Source: Lachnoclostridium phytofermentans ISDg (lineage in GTDB: Bacteria > Bacillota > Clostridia > Lachnospirales > Lachnospiraceae). Taken from it: a stretch of DNA of 64,000 nucleotides. The first letter of the stretch is position 1; each line of letters begins with the position of its first letter. The translations under genes and the position numbers were made by a program. The notes beneath the pieces were generated by a model. It worked only from the letters and a program-made list of their open reading frames with translations. It did no database searches and was not told the origin of the DNA. The DNA lies in NCBI RefSeq assembly GCF_000018685.1, contig NC_010001.1, forward strand, positions 4,435,501-4,499,500, in the 5' to 3' direction. Shown here in pieces: positions 27,742 to 37,600 of this stretch.

Positions 27742-29226
27742 TTACATGTTATAAACAATCTCCTTATAAAAATCCACCGCCTTTGATAATACCTCTACAT
27801 TAAGATTCTCATTGAGGCCATGAATACTTGCAAATTGCTGCTTATTAATATAAAGCGGAGCAAAGCGAATGCAGTTGTTGCAAATGTCGCTGAAGAATCT
27901 TGCATCTGTTCCAACTGTCATAACATATGGCACAACCCCTACGTCTGGAAATAACTTTTCAATTGCTTTTTCCACCTTAACAAAAGCTTCTCCTTTGAAG
28001 TCAACTACCGGACGTGGATAATCCTTATGGATAACCTCCGTCTCAAGATCATATTCTTTCGCAAATTTGGTTACAAGTTCAATGCTTTCCTCTGTTCCTT
28101 GATGCGGAATAAATCTCATGTTGGCAGTAACGTATGCTTCTTGTGGTAATACATTCAGCCCATTCGAACCTTTTGCAGTGGTAAATGCCATCGTTGTCTG
28201 AAGTAAAGCTGATCCCGTCGAATTAATTCGTCTCATCACTCTCTTAAATAACGGACCAAATAACCAAAGATTAGCAAACACAAGACGAAGACCAAAACCA
28301 GTATTCGGTGCCAATCGATGAAACATTTCTTTTACTGTAGGGTTAAATTCTTTACGGAAAGGATTTCTCTTCTCCATCTTAGTCATAAATTTACCAAGAC
28401 GAACCAATGGAGTATTTCTACCTGGTGCACTTGCATGACCACCATTACTTCTAGCAGTAAATTTAATATCACCATAACCCTTTTCTAATACTCCAACCAT
28501 TGCATATAGACCTTTTACACCACCAAGCGGCTCTTCTATAATCATACCACCTTCATCTACAAGCATCGCTAATTTAATTCTACGATGCTTTAAATATGCC
28601 ACGATGGAAGGGGCTCCATCTCCAGAAAACTCCTCCGTGCAACTACTAGCAATATAAACATCACCTTCCGGCTCATATCCACTATCAATTAATTCTTCTA
28701 CTGCTTGTAAAATACAACTAAGGCTTCCCTTCGTGTCTACAGTTCCTCTTCCCCAGATAACACCATCCTTAATCAATCCGCTGAATGGATCCTGCTCCCA
28801 AGTTCCCGTTGCTTCCACAACATCTTGATGACTCATAAGTAGGATCGGCTCTGCATTTCCTTTTCCTTTCAGACAGAATAGAAGGTTCCCATTCATTTCA
28901 TGCTTTTCACACTTTTTATGTACAGATGGATATAACTCTTCCAGTACTTCATGCAACTTATAAAATTTTGCAATATCATTGTCATACCGGTTTGAAATTG
29001 TTTCACACTGAATCATCTTAGAAAGCTTCTTCGCATACTCCATGGACCTGTTATCTTTTGGATAGTCAATGGATGCAGTCTTTGCAGACGTAGGTTTTAA
29101 TATCAGTGCTCGAATTACCGCAATAATAAGTATAAGAAATATCAGTGTTACTATAAGGAGAATTCCCTTACAAAGAATGCGATACACTGCTTCCCCTATA
29201 AAAAATAAAAATGCAGAAAAAACCAT
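27742..29226 (-). CDS. M20 family metallopeptidase with N-terminal membrane anchor
   Basis: The 494-residue protein has a membrane helix at about 15-42, then the M20/M28 zinc peptidase fold. The metal ligand His lies in MSHQDVVEA, the bridging Asp in WGRGTVDTKGS, and the catalytic Glu pair in SSCTEEFSGDGAP. The dimerisation domain carries SNGGHASAPG, and a final ligand His lies in ASIHGLNENL. It resembles the CPS1/PM20D1-like group acting on N-acyl amino acids or dipeptides. The exact substrate is unknown. AGG eight bases before the ATG is acceptable. Confidence 0.85.
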   Translation of the reverse strand: MVFSAFLFFIGEAVYRILCKGILLIVTLIFLILIIAVIRALILKPTSAKTASIDYPKDNRSMEYAKKLSKMIQCETISNRYDNDIAKFYKLHEVLEELYPSVHKKCEKHEMNGNLLFCLKGKGNAEPILLMSHQDVVEATGTWEQDPFSGLIKDGVIWGRGTVDTKGSLSCILQAVEELIDSGYEPEGDVYIASSCTEEFSGDGAPSIVAYLKHRRIKLAMLVDEGGMIIEEPLGGVKGLYAMVGVLEKGYGDIKFTARSNGGHASAPGRNTPLVRLGKFMTKMEKRNPFRKEFNPTVKEMFHRLAPNTGFGLRLVFANLWLFGPLFKRVMRRINSTGSALLQTTMAFTTAKGSNGLNVLPQEAYVTANMRFIPHQGTEESIELVTKFAKEYDLETEVIHKDYPRPVVDFKGEAFVKVEKAIEKLFPDVGVVPYVMTVGTDARFFSDICNNCIRFAPLYINKQQFASIHGLNENLNVEVLSKAVDFYKEIVYNM

Positions 29227-29246
29227 AGTTACAACCTGCCTTTCTA

Positions 29247-29284
29247 AAACAAGAAAAAGCTCGCTTCGTAAACTTTCCTTGTAA
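29247..29284. repeat. copy of the AACAAGAAAAAGCTCG dispersed repeat
   Basis: AACAAGAAAAAGCTCGC, TTCG, TAAACTTTCCTTGT. This is an imperfect palindrome of the family also found at 725-762, 31743-31793, 37807-37843, 47636-47680, 49722-49764 and 59447-59492. Confidence 0.6.
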
Positions 29285-29367
29285 TCAATTTTTATGTAAT
29301 TATAGGATACTTACATAAACAATAAGTTAATTCTTTATGTAAGCATCCCATATTAATATAAAATATC

Positions 29368-31425
29368 TTATTTCTTCTTATGCGTATTTCGAATCGTTTT
29401 ACCGTATTTTTTATTCTCTGTTTTTCTGCCTTCAAACCGGTTTAATTCACTACTTTGTGCACTTCTTCCGGCCTTACTTCCAAAGCCACCTCGTGAACCC
29501 TTATTTCCTTTACTACTTCCATTTTTCTCTCTACCATCGCCTGAATTAGAAGCTCCTCTTGCACCACCTTTTCTCACAGAATTCTTTCCTGACTCAGAAG
29601 GTCTGCTTCCGAACTTATCCTTATCCATATAATTTGGTCGTATTAGACACTTTTTATCATAACCAATTAAGTCGGTGCGATTTGCTAAGGTTAAAGCCTC
29701 TACTACCAAGTTATAGTTCTTCGGATTACGATACTGGATTAAAGCTCGTTGCATTGCTTTTTCGTGCGGAGACTTTGGCACATACACCGGCTTCATGGTA
29801 CGAGGATCAATGCCGGTATAGTACATACAGGTCGAAACCGTGGATGGAGTTGGATAAAAATCCTGTACTTGTTCTGGCATATATCCGATATCTCGTAAAT
29901 ACTCAGCTAAAGCAACTGCTTCTTTCATCGTAGAACCAGGATGTGAAGACATCAGATAAGGAACAACAAACTGTTTCTTTCCTAATGTTTCATTTGTCTT
30001 TTTATAACGGGTAATAAATTTTTCATAGACAGAATTTTCTGGTTTACCCATCATAGAAAGTACAGCGTCTGAAATATGCTCTGGAGCAACCTTAAGCTGG
30101 CCACTCACGTGATTTTCACATAATTCCTTCATAAAAGTATCGTCTTTATCCTCAATTAGATAATCAAAACGGATACCCGAACGAATAAATACTTTTTTCA
30201 CCTTTGGAAGCTCTCTTAGCTTCTTTAGTAAGGAAAGGTAATCGGTATGGTCAACCTTTAGGTTGGAACATGGTTTTGGGAAAAGACACTGTTTATTCAA
30301 GCATACCCCCTTTGTATTTTGCTTTTCACAAGAGGTATGACGAAAATTCGCGGTAGGTCCACCAACGTCATTGATATAACCTTTAAACTCAGGATCCCAA
30401 GTTAAAAGAGTTGCTTCGGATACAATGGATTCATGGCTTCTTGTTTGTATCATTCTTCCTTGATGGAAGGTTAATGCACAGAAATTACATCCACCAAAGC
30501 AGCCTCGGTTACTAGTTAAACTAAATTTAAGTTCTTCAATTGCTGGAATTCCTCCCTGTTCTTCATAAGAAGGATGGTAATCACGCATATAAGGAAGAGC
30601 ATAAACACGATCCATCTCGGATTGTGAAAGTGGCTTCGCCGGAACATTTTGTACTACATAATCACCTGATTCATAACCTTCAACAAGGCATTTTGCCGTA
30701 AATGGATCTGTGTTTACATACTGAGTATAAAAACTTCTTGCAAATACTTCCTTATCTCTCAGAATGTCTTCGTAAGATGGAAGCATGACTGGTTCATATA
30801 CGGAAGATAAATCTCTTGTTTTATAAACGGTACCAGAGATAAACGTAATGTCCTTTATGGCAATTCCGCTATTTAAAGCATCCGCTAATTCAACAATAGA
30901 ATGTTCCCCCATCCCGTACGAAAGGACGTCCGCTTGGGAATCAAGTAAAATAGATCGTCTAACCTTATCACTCCAATAATCATAATGCGCTAGTCTTCTT
31001 AAAGATGATTCGATTCCTCCAATGATAATCGGAGCATCTTTATATACCTTACGAATTAAATTACAATACACTATCGTTGCTCGGTCAGGACGAAGGCCAA
31101 TCTGTCCGCCAGGAGAATAGGCATCTGTTGCTCTACGTTTTTTCGCAACAGAATAATGATTTACCATGGTGTCCATATTTCCACCACAAACTAAGAAGCC
31201 AAGTCTTGGAGTCCCTAGGATTTGAATGCTGTTTTCATCTTTCCAATCTGGCTGTGCAATGATACCAACCTTATAACCGTTACTTTCAAGCACTCGGCTG
31301 ATAATTGCTGGGCCAAAGGATGGGTGATCAACATAAGCATCTCCGATGACGTAGACAAAATCGCATTGTTCCCAGCCTCTATTATTCATATCTTCTCTGC
31401 TTATTGGCAGATAATCTTTACTCAT
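29368..31425 (-). CDS. YgiQ family radical SAM protein
   Basis: This 685-residue protein has the family N-terminal cobalamin-like domain (FVYVIGDAYVDHPSFGPAII). The radical SAM cysteines are in CFGGCNFCALTFHQGR at about 320. A SPASM-like Cys-rich insert follows (CEKQNTKGVCLNKQCLFPKPC), then GIRFDYLI and VAPEHISDAVLSMMGKP. The last ~80 residues are a Lys/Arg/Gly/Ser-rich, probably disordered basic tail that could bind RNA. YgiQ proteins have no established reaction. AGAGG precedes the ATG. Monocistronic. Confidence 0.92.
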   Translation of the reverse strand: MSKDYLPISREDMNNRGWEQCDFVYVIGDAYVDHPSFGPAIISRVLESNGYKVGIIAQPDWKDENSIQILGTPRLGFLVCGGNMDTMVNHYSVAKKRRATDAYSPGGQIGLRPDRATIVYCNLIRKVYKDAPIIIGGIESSLRRLAHYDYWSDKVRRSILLDSQADVLSYGMGEHSIVELADALNSGIAIKDITFISGTVYKTRDLSSVYEPVMLPSYEDILRDKEVFARSFYTQYVNTDPFTAKCLVEGYESGDYVVQNVPAKPLSQSEMDRVYALPYMRDYHPSYEEQGGIPAIEELKFSLTSNRGCFGGCNFCALTFHQGRMIQTRSHESIVSEATLLTWDPEFKGYINDVGGPTANFRHTSCEKQNTKGVCLNKQCLFPKPCSNLKVDHTDYLSLLKKLRELPKVKKVFIRSGIRFDYLIEDKDDTFMKELCENHVSGQLKVAPEHISDAVLSMMGKPENSVYEKFITRYKKTNETLGKKQFVVPYLMSSHPGSTMKEAVALAEYLRDIGYMPEQVQDFYPTPSTVSTCMYYTGIDPRTMKPVYVPKSPHEKAMQRALIQYRNPKNYNLVVEALTLANRTDLIGYDKKCLIRPNYMDKDKFGSRPSESGKNSVRKGGARGASNSGDGREKNGSSKGNKGSRGGFGSKAGRSAQSSELNRFEGRKTENKKYGKTIRNTHKKK

Positions 31426-31961
31426 CTTAACCTCTTTCTAACGCATACTTTAGCGCATCAATAATTTCATCGAGCTAACGCTTTGAAATTTGCTATAACT
31501 TCCTATCTATAACTGTAAATTAATTCGAAATCTATCTATATTCCTTATTAACTTAATAGAAAATAAGTTATCATCTTTTTACATTCGTCTTTGTATAGGT
31601 ACTTTCTTCTTTAAATAACTACATCAACTCACTATAACACGAAAAAGCTGTCGTTTCAAGGAGGGATTACTACCATAATACTCACATTATTAAGAAATAA
31701 TTTATTGATATTTTCTTCTTTTTATTAATCAAATTAACTTATAAAACAAGAAAATCACGTTACGCAAAGTGCTTCCTTGCATTGAATAAAAATGAGGGCA
31801 TTCCATTATCCTTATACAATATAATCTTGTTTCGGATAATAGGAGCCCTTTTCTTTTTTATTACCTATTTATTATTCTGTTTCTTTTTATTCTGTTTCTT
31901 TTTATTTTATTTCATACTACAGTAACAATTAGCACTATCTTTTTCCCATTAACAACTAGCA
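31426..31961. other. spacer with repeat copy, terminator and duplicated gene end
   Basis: This 536-base spacer has no gene. It contains a dispersed-repeat copy (31743-31793), a strong hairpin terminator (31795-31849), a T-rich tract with a repeated ATTCTGTTTCTTTTT unit, and AACAATTAGCACTATCTTTT (31924-31943). The last is almost identical to the sequence covering the acetyltransferase stop (31950-31969). Confidence 0.6.
31795..31849. terminator. bidirectional hairpin terminator downstream of the acetyltransferase gene
   Basis: AGGGCATTCCATTATCC pairs with GGATAATAGGAGCCCT with one internal bulge. T-rich sequence follows on the plus strand, and AATAAAAAT on the other side gives a T-run on the minus strand. 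Confidence 0.75.
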
Positions 31962-32765
31962 CTATCTTTTAAGTAAGTTGTCTAGTTCTTCTACCGGAAG
32001 TGGAATTGGTGTCTCATCAATACATAAATCAAAATCACAATGATTTGAAATTGCCATCATAATATCAGCACAGCCCTTTGCATCGCATATCTGTACCTTA
32101 GCATTTCCTAATGTTCCATAGGATAGAGCTTTGCCATAATAAAAATAAGGCTCAAATTTCACATAATTCTCTGATATATGACTACAGTAAGGATTATAGT
32201 GAGCATGAGATAAACGTTTTGTTATGGTTCCATCTTCGTTTCGAATCAATAATTGTTTCACTTCTGATAATCTTTGTGGAATATGATTGATTTCCTCGAC
32301 TGCATGAAGAAACGTATTTCTCTCCTGACCTACTCCTATGAGTAAAATCTTTGCATTTTCCTGGTATAGTCTTCCCCAACATCCATCCGGTGATCCTGGC
32401 GTATCACTATGTTCTTCACCCTTAATGTATTCCTCTGAACGTTTGCCAAAAGCAACCATAGAGTGAGTTGGATGGTAAGATCTCTTTCCAAGAGGATGAG
32501 ATGCCGCTATATTAGGAAGTGTTCCAATACAGGTTGTCGGATTCATTAAATCAAGTGTAGGTTCCTTCTCATTTATAAATGCCCAGGTATGTGTAGGGAT
32601 TAGCAAAAGTCCATCCTTTAGGTACTCAGTAAAAGCTTTTATAATACCTTCCGCACCATTTTCAACTTCACCAATTGCACGAAGTGATGTATGTACCATT
32701 ACAGTATCTGTCGGTTTGATTTGTAATTCTTCAATTTCCTTTATCAGTTGATTGATAGTTCGCAT
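31962..32765 (-). CDS. AAC(3)-family N-acetyltransferase
   Basis: The 267-residue protein belongs to the antibiotic N-acetyltransferase fold that modifies aminoglycosides at N-3 with acetyl-CoA. Recognisable parts are DTVMVHTSLRAIGEVENGAE, GLLLIPTHTWAF, RSYHPTHSMVAFG with the conserved His, and ILLIGVGQERNTFLHAVEE. GGAGG precedes the ATG. Many chromosomal members do not confer resistance. There are no mobile-element signs or other resistance genes nearby, so resistance should not be assumed. Confidence 0.85.
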   Translation of the reverse strand: MRTINQLIKEIEELQIKPTDTVMVHTSLRAIGEVENGAEGIIKAFTEYLKDGLLLIPTHTWAFINEKEPTLDLMNPTTCIGTLPNIAASHPLGKRSYHPTHSMVAFGKRSEEYIKGEEHSDTPGSPDGCWGRLYQENAKILLIGVGQERNTFLHAVEEINHIPQRLSEVKQLLIRNEDGTITKRLSHAHYNPYCSHISENYVKFEPYFYYGKALSYGTLGNAKVQICDAKGCADIMMAISNHCDFDLCIDETPIPLPVEELDNLLKR

Positions 32766-32901
32766 CTGTATCCTCCATTTAATTTAACTAGTATATACCT
32801 TATCCTTTGTTTCGAATATCATAACATAGATAGGAAGGGCCAGCAAGCGAATGTATTAATTGTAAATAGTTAGTCCCTCTCCTTACGATTCTTTCTCTTA
32901 T

Positions 32902-34428
32902 TTACTCATAGACAAAATTCTGAAAGCATGCAACGCCTCCATATTGTTTCGTTGAATAATTAAATAATGCGAATCGACAGCCTGCAAAATGATCTAACTT
33001 AAAATATAAAGAATGTACGATACCAAGTTGTTCAAAACCATTTTCAGTTAGATAATAAAACTTTGCTTCATCTTTCTGATTCATAAAATCAACCGAAAGC
33101 TTAAAGGTGACTTCGTGGCTGTTTACTGGAATTCTAGCATACTCTATGCCATGGGCGTTTTCCGTTTCCGCCTCTAAAGAAGTATTCGTTGCCTCCCTAG
33201 CCTGCATACAGATATAATATTCTCCATTCTCACGCGTTAAGGCTATCATGCCAAAGCATCCCTGTAACGCTCCAATTCCAGCATAATCACCATCGTTTAA
33301 CTCTGCTCCGTCCACAGTGACAAAAGCAGCACAGTTAGGAAATCTCATTCGCTGTGTTAGGGTATTATTCGCCTGTGTCATATCCTTAGAAAGTTTTTGA
33401 GTACGGATACAATAGCCATTCTTATTTTGATCAATCAACCATGCTTTAGAGTCAGGTTCATGATTCCACTGCCAAAAAGATTTTAGTTTTCTTTCTCTTA
33501 TGTCGTTGGAATCATAAACAAAATCGTCACTTCCTACTAGGGGCTGATAGGTATACTGAGGCTTAAGACTACTGGTTGTTATCATTTTTGGTACCTTACC
33601 ATCTTCACCAAATACCGGATAATCATTCACCCATGTCACTGGTACTAATACCGGAATCCTTCCAACCGCTCCCCTATCCTGAAATAAAATGGCATACCAT
33701 TCTCCATCTTTCGTGTCAACAATTCCACCCTGTGCTACTCCCAGGTTTCGATACCCCATATCATCATTTAATATATCTCCGCCAATAAAAGTACCATCTA
33801 AGGAGTCTGAAACAAAGCAAGCCTCAATTCGTTTCCATTCCTTTGCATCCGAATGAATAAGAAATATGTAGTATTTGTTATGTATTTTATAGATATGTGA
33901 ACCTTCATAGCCAAGCATTGGGTTCCAGTCCTCAGAAATAATCATACGATGAAGCCCATTCGGTTTAGGACCTAAAAGATCTTCTCTTAATTCTGTTATA
34001 TATATTTGTTTATTCCCATAAACTATATAAACTCTATCATCATCAAAAAGAAGAGATGCATCATGATAAAAACCCTCCACTTGCTGTTTCTTCCACGGCC
34101 CTATTACCTGTTTTGAAGTATAGAGATAAGTTTTTCTAGTATCATTTGCTACAAATAAGATATAAAAGAATCCTTTGTTATAACGAAGTGTAGCAGCCCA
34201 CATGCCTTTCCCGTATATATTTTCCTCATCCTGTAATCTCTGAGCTGGTGTACTATCCAAAACCTCATAAACATAAGAGGCATGTTCCCAATGAATCAAA
34301 TCATAAGAACGCAAGATCTCACAACCTGGCATGAAATGCATCGTTGTACTCACCATATAATACGTGTCATCAACACGGATTACATCCGGATCCGGATAAT
34401 CCAAACGTAGAATCGGATTAGTTTCCAT
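32902..34428 (-). CDS. glycoside hydrolase family 43 enzyme
   Basis: This 508-residue protein has no signal peptide and so acts inside the cell on imported oligosaccharides, as a beta-xylosidase or alpha-arabinofuranosidase. The five-bladed propeller starts with RLDYPDPDVIRVDDTYYMVS (the PDPDV Asp is the base). GFYHDASLLFDDD carries the second Asp, and GYEGSHIYK the catalytic Glu. Residues about 310-508 form the GH43 C-terminal beta-sandwich. GGAGG precedes the ATG. It fits a plant-fibre-degrading gut or soil anaerobe. No transporter is adjacent. Confidence 0.92.
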   Translation of the reverse strand: METNPILRLDYPDPDVIRVDDTYYMVSTTMHFMPGCEILRSYDLIHWEHASYVYEVLDSTPAQRLQDEENIYGKGMWAATLRYNKGFFYILFVANDTRKTYLYTSKQVIGPWKKQQVEGFYHDASLLFDDDRVYIVYGNKQIYITELREDLLGPKPNGLHRMIISEDWNPMLGYEGSHIYKIHNKYYIFLIHSDAKEWKRIEACFVSDSLDGTFIGGDILNDDMGYRNLGVAQGGIVDTKDGEWYAILFQDRGAVGRIPVLVPVTWVNDYPVFGEDGKVPKMITTSSLKPQYTYQPLVGSDDFVYDSNDIRERKLKSFWQWNHEPDSKAWLIDQNKNGYCIRTQKLSKDMTQANNTLTQRMRFPNCAAFVTVDGAELNDGDYAGIGALQGCFGMIALTRENGEYYICMQAREATNTSLEAETENAHGIEYARIPVNSHEVTFKLSVDFMNQKDEAKFYYLTENGFEQLGIVHSLYFKLDHFAGCRFALFNYSTKQYGGVACFQNFVYE

Positions 34429-34549
34429 ATAAGTCCTCCTTTAAAGTATTCACTCATTAATCAAAATGATAGTAAAACATGAATGCTATTGCAATAGGTT
34501 TATACGATTTATTATGATATTTTTTATATCGTTTTGTGATTGGGTTTGC

Positions 34550-34609
34550 TATACTTCTTTTATATAAGACAGATTTAATAAATAGAAAGGAACCGCCGCT
34601 TGACGGCGG
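34550..34609 (+). promoter_or_regulatory. extended -10 promoter and G+C-rich leader hairpin of the second SDR gene
   Basis: TG-C-TATACT (34547-34555) is an extended -10 box. Farther down, CCGCCG-cttga-CGGCGG (34593-34609) is a perfect hairpin right next to the GGAG site (34612-34615) that serves ATG 34623. A hairpin this G+C-rich is unusual here and could affect translation initiation. Confidence 0.5.
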
Positions 34610-34622
34610 AATGGAGAATGAT

Positions 34623-35351
34623 ATGATTAATGTCAATGGCCGCTGGGCTCTCATCACCGGTGCTAGTAGAGGTGTCGGATATCAAATCGCCATATTTATG
34701 GCAAAGCAAGGATGCAATCTTATCTTACATAGCCGCTCATTAGAGCATACTCATGCAGTATTAGAAGAAGTAAAAGAACTTGGTGTCAATGCTTATTCCG
34801 TAGCTGCCGAATTGTCAAACCCGGATGAAGTTAGACATATGTTAGAAGAAATTGATGCCCTTGGTGTCGAGGTATCTCTTGTCTTTAACGATGCAGGTGT
34901 GCAAGTTGCATACCGCACTGAGTATTTCAAAACCCCGGTGGAAGATTTCACTTCAAGCTTTATGATTAATACCATAGCACCTGCTATGATTTGTTATCAT
35001 TTCCTTCCAAAGATGATAGAAAAAGGGTTTGGCCGAATCCTTAATACAACAAGTGGTATTCAAAATGAGCCTCAACAAGCCGGATACTCAGCAAGTAAAG
35101 CTGCTCTTGATAAATATACTAAAGATTTAGCTTCGGTGGTAGAAGGTACCGATGTTTTAATAAACCTAACTGATCCCGGTTGGTGCCGTACCTCTCTTGG
35201 CGGTCCGTATGCTCCAAATTCCGTAGAATCTGTAATACCAGGTATCGTTGTTGGTGCCTTCGTAGATGATAAAAGAAGCGGAAGATTATTTAATGCACAA
35301 TCTTTTTGCGATATGAGCTTAGAGGATGCGGTTAAAGAGGCACAAGAATGA
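34623..35351 (+). CDS. short-chain dehydrogenase/reductase
   Basis: The 242-residue NAD(P)-dependent oxidoreductase starts MINVNGRWALITGASRGVG. It has the TGASRGVG cofactor motif, NDAG in place of NNAG at about 89, LNTTSGIQ (Ser) and YSASKAALDKY (Tyr/Lys) at about 155. GGAG six bases before ATG 34623 is preferred over ATG 34611. The gene is separated from the GH43 gene by a divergent promoter region. The substrate is not evident. Confidence 0.85.
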   Translation: MINVNGRWALITGASRGVGYQIAIFMAKQGCNLILHSRSLEHTHAVLEEVKELGVNAYSVAAELSNPDEVRHMLEEIDALGVEVSLVFNDAGVQVAYRTEYFKTPVEDFTSSFMINTIAPAMICYHFLPKMIEKGFGRILNTTSGIQNEPQQAGYSASKAALDKYTKDLASVVEGTDVLINLTDPGWCRTSLGGPYAPNSVESVIPGIVVGAFVDDKRSGRLFNAQSFCDMSLEDAVKEAQE

Positions 35352-35460
35352 TTAATAGATAATTTTGGATTTCAAATGTTTTTTTATTTTCTAAGTTTTA
35401 TTTATTAGGTTTTATTTATTGGGTTTTATTTTAATTAGATTCATTTTAAATTTAAAGAAA

Positions 35461-35505
35461 GTTTTACATCATAGCTTATTATGCTATGATGTAAAACTTT
35501 TTTTT
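35461..35505 (+). terminator. terminator of the second SDR gene
   Basis: GTTTTACATCATAGC (35461-35475) and GCTATGATGTAAAAC (35483-35497) form a perfect 15-bp stem followed by a run of T. Confidence 0.93.
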
Positions 35506-35630
35506 ATCTCTATTATTTATTACCTATCATCTTTCTTTTCGCTGGCTCTAAACGTATTCTATAATATTTAAAAAAATCTAATCTATTACTATATATAGTT
35601 TAAGCATGTTAGTGTTAAGAAATTACGGCG

Positions 35631-36869
35631 TTAACCATTCGTAGCATCTACCTTTTTATTAAACTCACCTGCCCACTCAAATCCTTTCTTAGCAATGATC
35701 ACAGCAATTATCTCATTAATAACTGCCGCGGCGGCAATCGTACCTTGTATAATTTTCGCACTCTCTGGCGCAGGTGTAGATAGAACGGAAACTGCTATTC
35801 CTGTAAATACTAGTGATACCCCCGAATGTGGTAACAGCGTCAGTCCTAAATATTTTTTTACTGTGTCTGGCGACTTTGTAATACTGGCACCAAACAATGC
35901 TCCAAAATATTTACCAAATGCCCTTGCAAGAATATAGATAGCAGTAAATAAACCTGCTCCCAAAATTAAATGATAATCAAGAGGCGCCCCAAGATTTAGG
36001 ATTACAACAATCATTGAGAGTCCTAAAATCGGATTAAAACTCTGCATAATTTGTTCCAGTCTCTCTTCTGACATCATATTAGCGAAGGTAGCGGAAAATG
36101 CCATACCAATTAGCATAAAATTTAACACTGGTTTGGGCATTATATAGTCATTAAATATAAAGCCAACTGCTGACGCAATCAATAAAGTTACAATGAGTAA
36201 TGCAATTGTTGCTGGGGCATTACGCTCTTTCTTTAAAACAAATCCAGCAAATAAACCTGTTACAACACCAATTACAAGTGGCAAAAGAACCACTACTACT
36301 ATCAGATAAGCAGGTAATTTTTTCTCAGAAATATTTGATGCTATAATTGATATTGTTGTAAAAAATACAACCACACCAACCATATCATCAAGAGCTGCCA
36401 TTGGTATCAGTGCTTTGGTTACTGGTCCATCCGTTTTAAATTCTCTTACAATAGAAAGTGCTGGTGCTGGCGCAGTTGCTAAAGCAATACCACCAAATAT
36501 AAAAGCAAGGTATAAAGGAATACTTGAAAAATAAAAAACTATTCCAAATACCAAAGATACAATAAGAAAGGTTCCAAGCGACTGAGTCAGTGTAGTTATG
36601 ATAATAGACTTTCCGGACTGCTTAATTTTCTTCCAAACAAGCTCAGTACCAATCATTAACCCTACAGCACACTCTAGAATGTGCACCATTGTCTGATACC
36701 AATTGGCATCAAGGACCTCTAAATTCATAAGTGAGAAAGCATGAGGCCCAAGTATCATTCCAGCAATAAGCCAACCAAGTATTGCTGGTAACTTAACTTT
36801 AGAAACTAGCCTACCAATAAAATACGCAATTACAATTGCTGCTAATAATCTTAATAATAAAATTATCAT
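35631..36869 (-). CDS. cation:proton antiporter (CPA2, Na+/H+ exchanger family)
   Basis: A 412-residue integral membrane protein with about 12 helices. It has conserved CPA2 features such as ILGWLIAGMILGPHAFSL and ALDDMVGVVVFF (the ion-binding DD-like pair). Its ATG overlaps the stop of the TetR gene (ATGA), and its site AAGGAGGG lies inside the last TetR codons, so translation is coupled. It exchanges Na+ or K+ for protons. Induction is probably by whatever the TetR regulator senses. Confidence 0.9.
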   Translation of the reverse strand: MIILLLRLLAAIVIAYFIGRLVSKVKLPAILGWLIAGMILGPHAFSLMNLEVLDANWYQTMVHILECAVGLMIGTELVWKKIKQSGKSIIITTLTQSLGTFLIVSLVFGIVFYFSSIPLYLAFIFGGIALATAPAPALSIVREFKTDGPVTKALIPMAALDDMVGVVVFFTTISIIASNISEKKLPAYLIVVVVLLPLVIGVVTGLFAGFVLKKERNAPATIALLIVTLLIASAVGFIFNDYIMPKPVLNFMLIGMAFSATFANMMSEERLEQIMQSFNPILGLSMIVVILNLGAPLDYHLILGAGLFTAIYILARAFGKYFGALFGASITKSPDTVKKYLGLTLLPHSGVSLVFTGIAVSVLSTPAPESAKIIQGTIAAAAVINEIIAVIIAKKGFEWAGEFNKKVDATNG

Positions 36870-37477
36870 TCTTTTCCCTCCTTCGCGATACCATAGAGCA
36901 TCAAATCAAGTATTTTGGCAAGTTTCGTTTCATGTGCATCTATAAGTGCAGTGTAATCTTCATTTTGAAAAACTCCATATTGAAATAAACCATGAAACAT
37001 ATTCTGCACCATGCTGTAATACTCGAGCGCCTCCTGTTCGGTAACACTATCCCTCAAAGTTAATTTTGATAGCGCCAAACGGTAGATTTTGATATTCAAT
37101 TCATCAAAATCTTTTTTTAATTCTTTAATCTCCTCTATTAAATGTTTTGGTGACTGTAAAACCGATTCAAAAAAGATTCGAGCGTACACTGGATGTTCTG
37201 AGAAGAAACGAAATCGCAATTCCATATACTGATGCATATCACTATTAACGTTTTGCTCCTGTAAATATGCCGTTATCATATCAAAACATCTTCTAACGCA
37301 AATCAAATAAATCTCATCCTTACTCTTAAAATTATGATAGATAAGACCTTTGGAAATTCCATTATCGTTGCATATATTATTTAGGGATGCCCCTTCGTAT
37401 CCTTTTAAACCAAATTCTATGATTGCAGCATTAATTATCTTTTCCTTTGTTAATTCAGTTTTTTCCTCTTTCTTCAT
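36866..37477 (-). CDS. TetR/AcrR family transcriptional regulator
   Basis: The 203-residue repressor has an N-terminal helix-turn-helix (KIINAAIIEFGLKGYEGASL, then NNICNDNGISKGLIYHNFKS, about residues 13-52). An all-helical ligand domain follows. It is the first gene of an operon with an antiporter. Its promoter carries two similar palindromes that overlap the -35 box and the start of transcription, so it most likely represses its own operon. Confidence 0.92.
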   Translation of the reverse strand: MKKEEKTELTKEKIINAAIIEFGLKGYEGASLNNICNDNGISKGLIYHNFKSKDEIYLICVRRCFDMITAYLQEQNVNSDMHQYMELRFRFFSEHPVYARIFFESVLQSPKHLIEEIKELKKDFDELNIKIYRLALSKLTLRDSVTEQEALEYYSMVQNMFHGLFQYGVFQNEDYTALIDAHETKLAKILDLMLYGIAKEGKE

Positions 37478-37600
37478 TATGCACCTCTTTCCTCGTTGTT
37501 ATTATAAGTAATTTAATACTTAGGATTACTAGGTCATAAGACTACAAACTGACAAACTAACTTCTCTTTGCTCTAGGAAGTTTGCCTACAGTTAATTATT

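Noticed and set aside
31962..32765. Acquired aminoglycoside resistance island
   Set aside because: The gene is AAC(3)-like, but base composition matches its neighbours and no integrase, transposase or other resistance gene is near.
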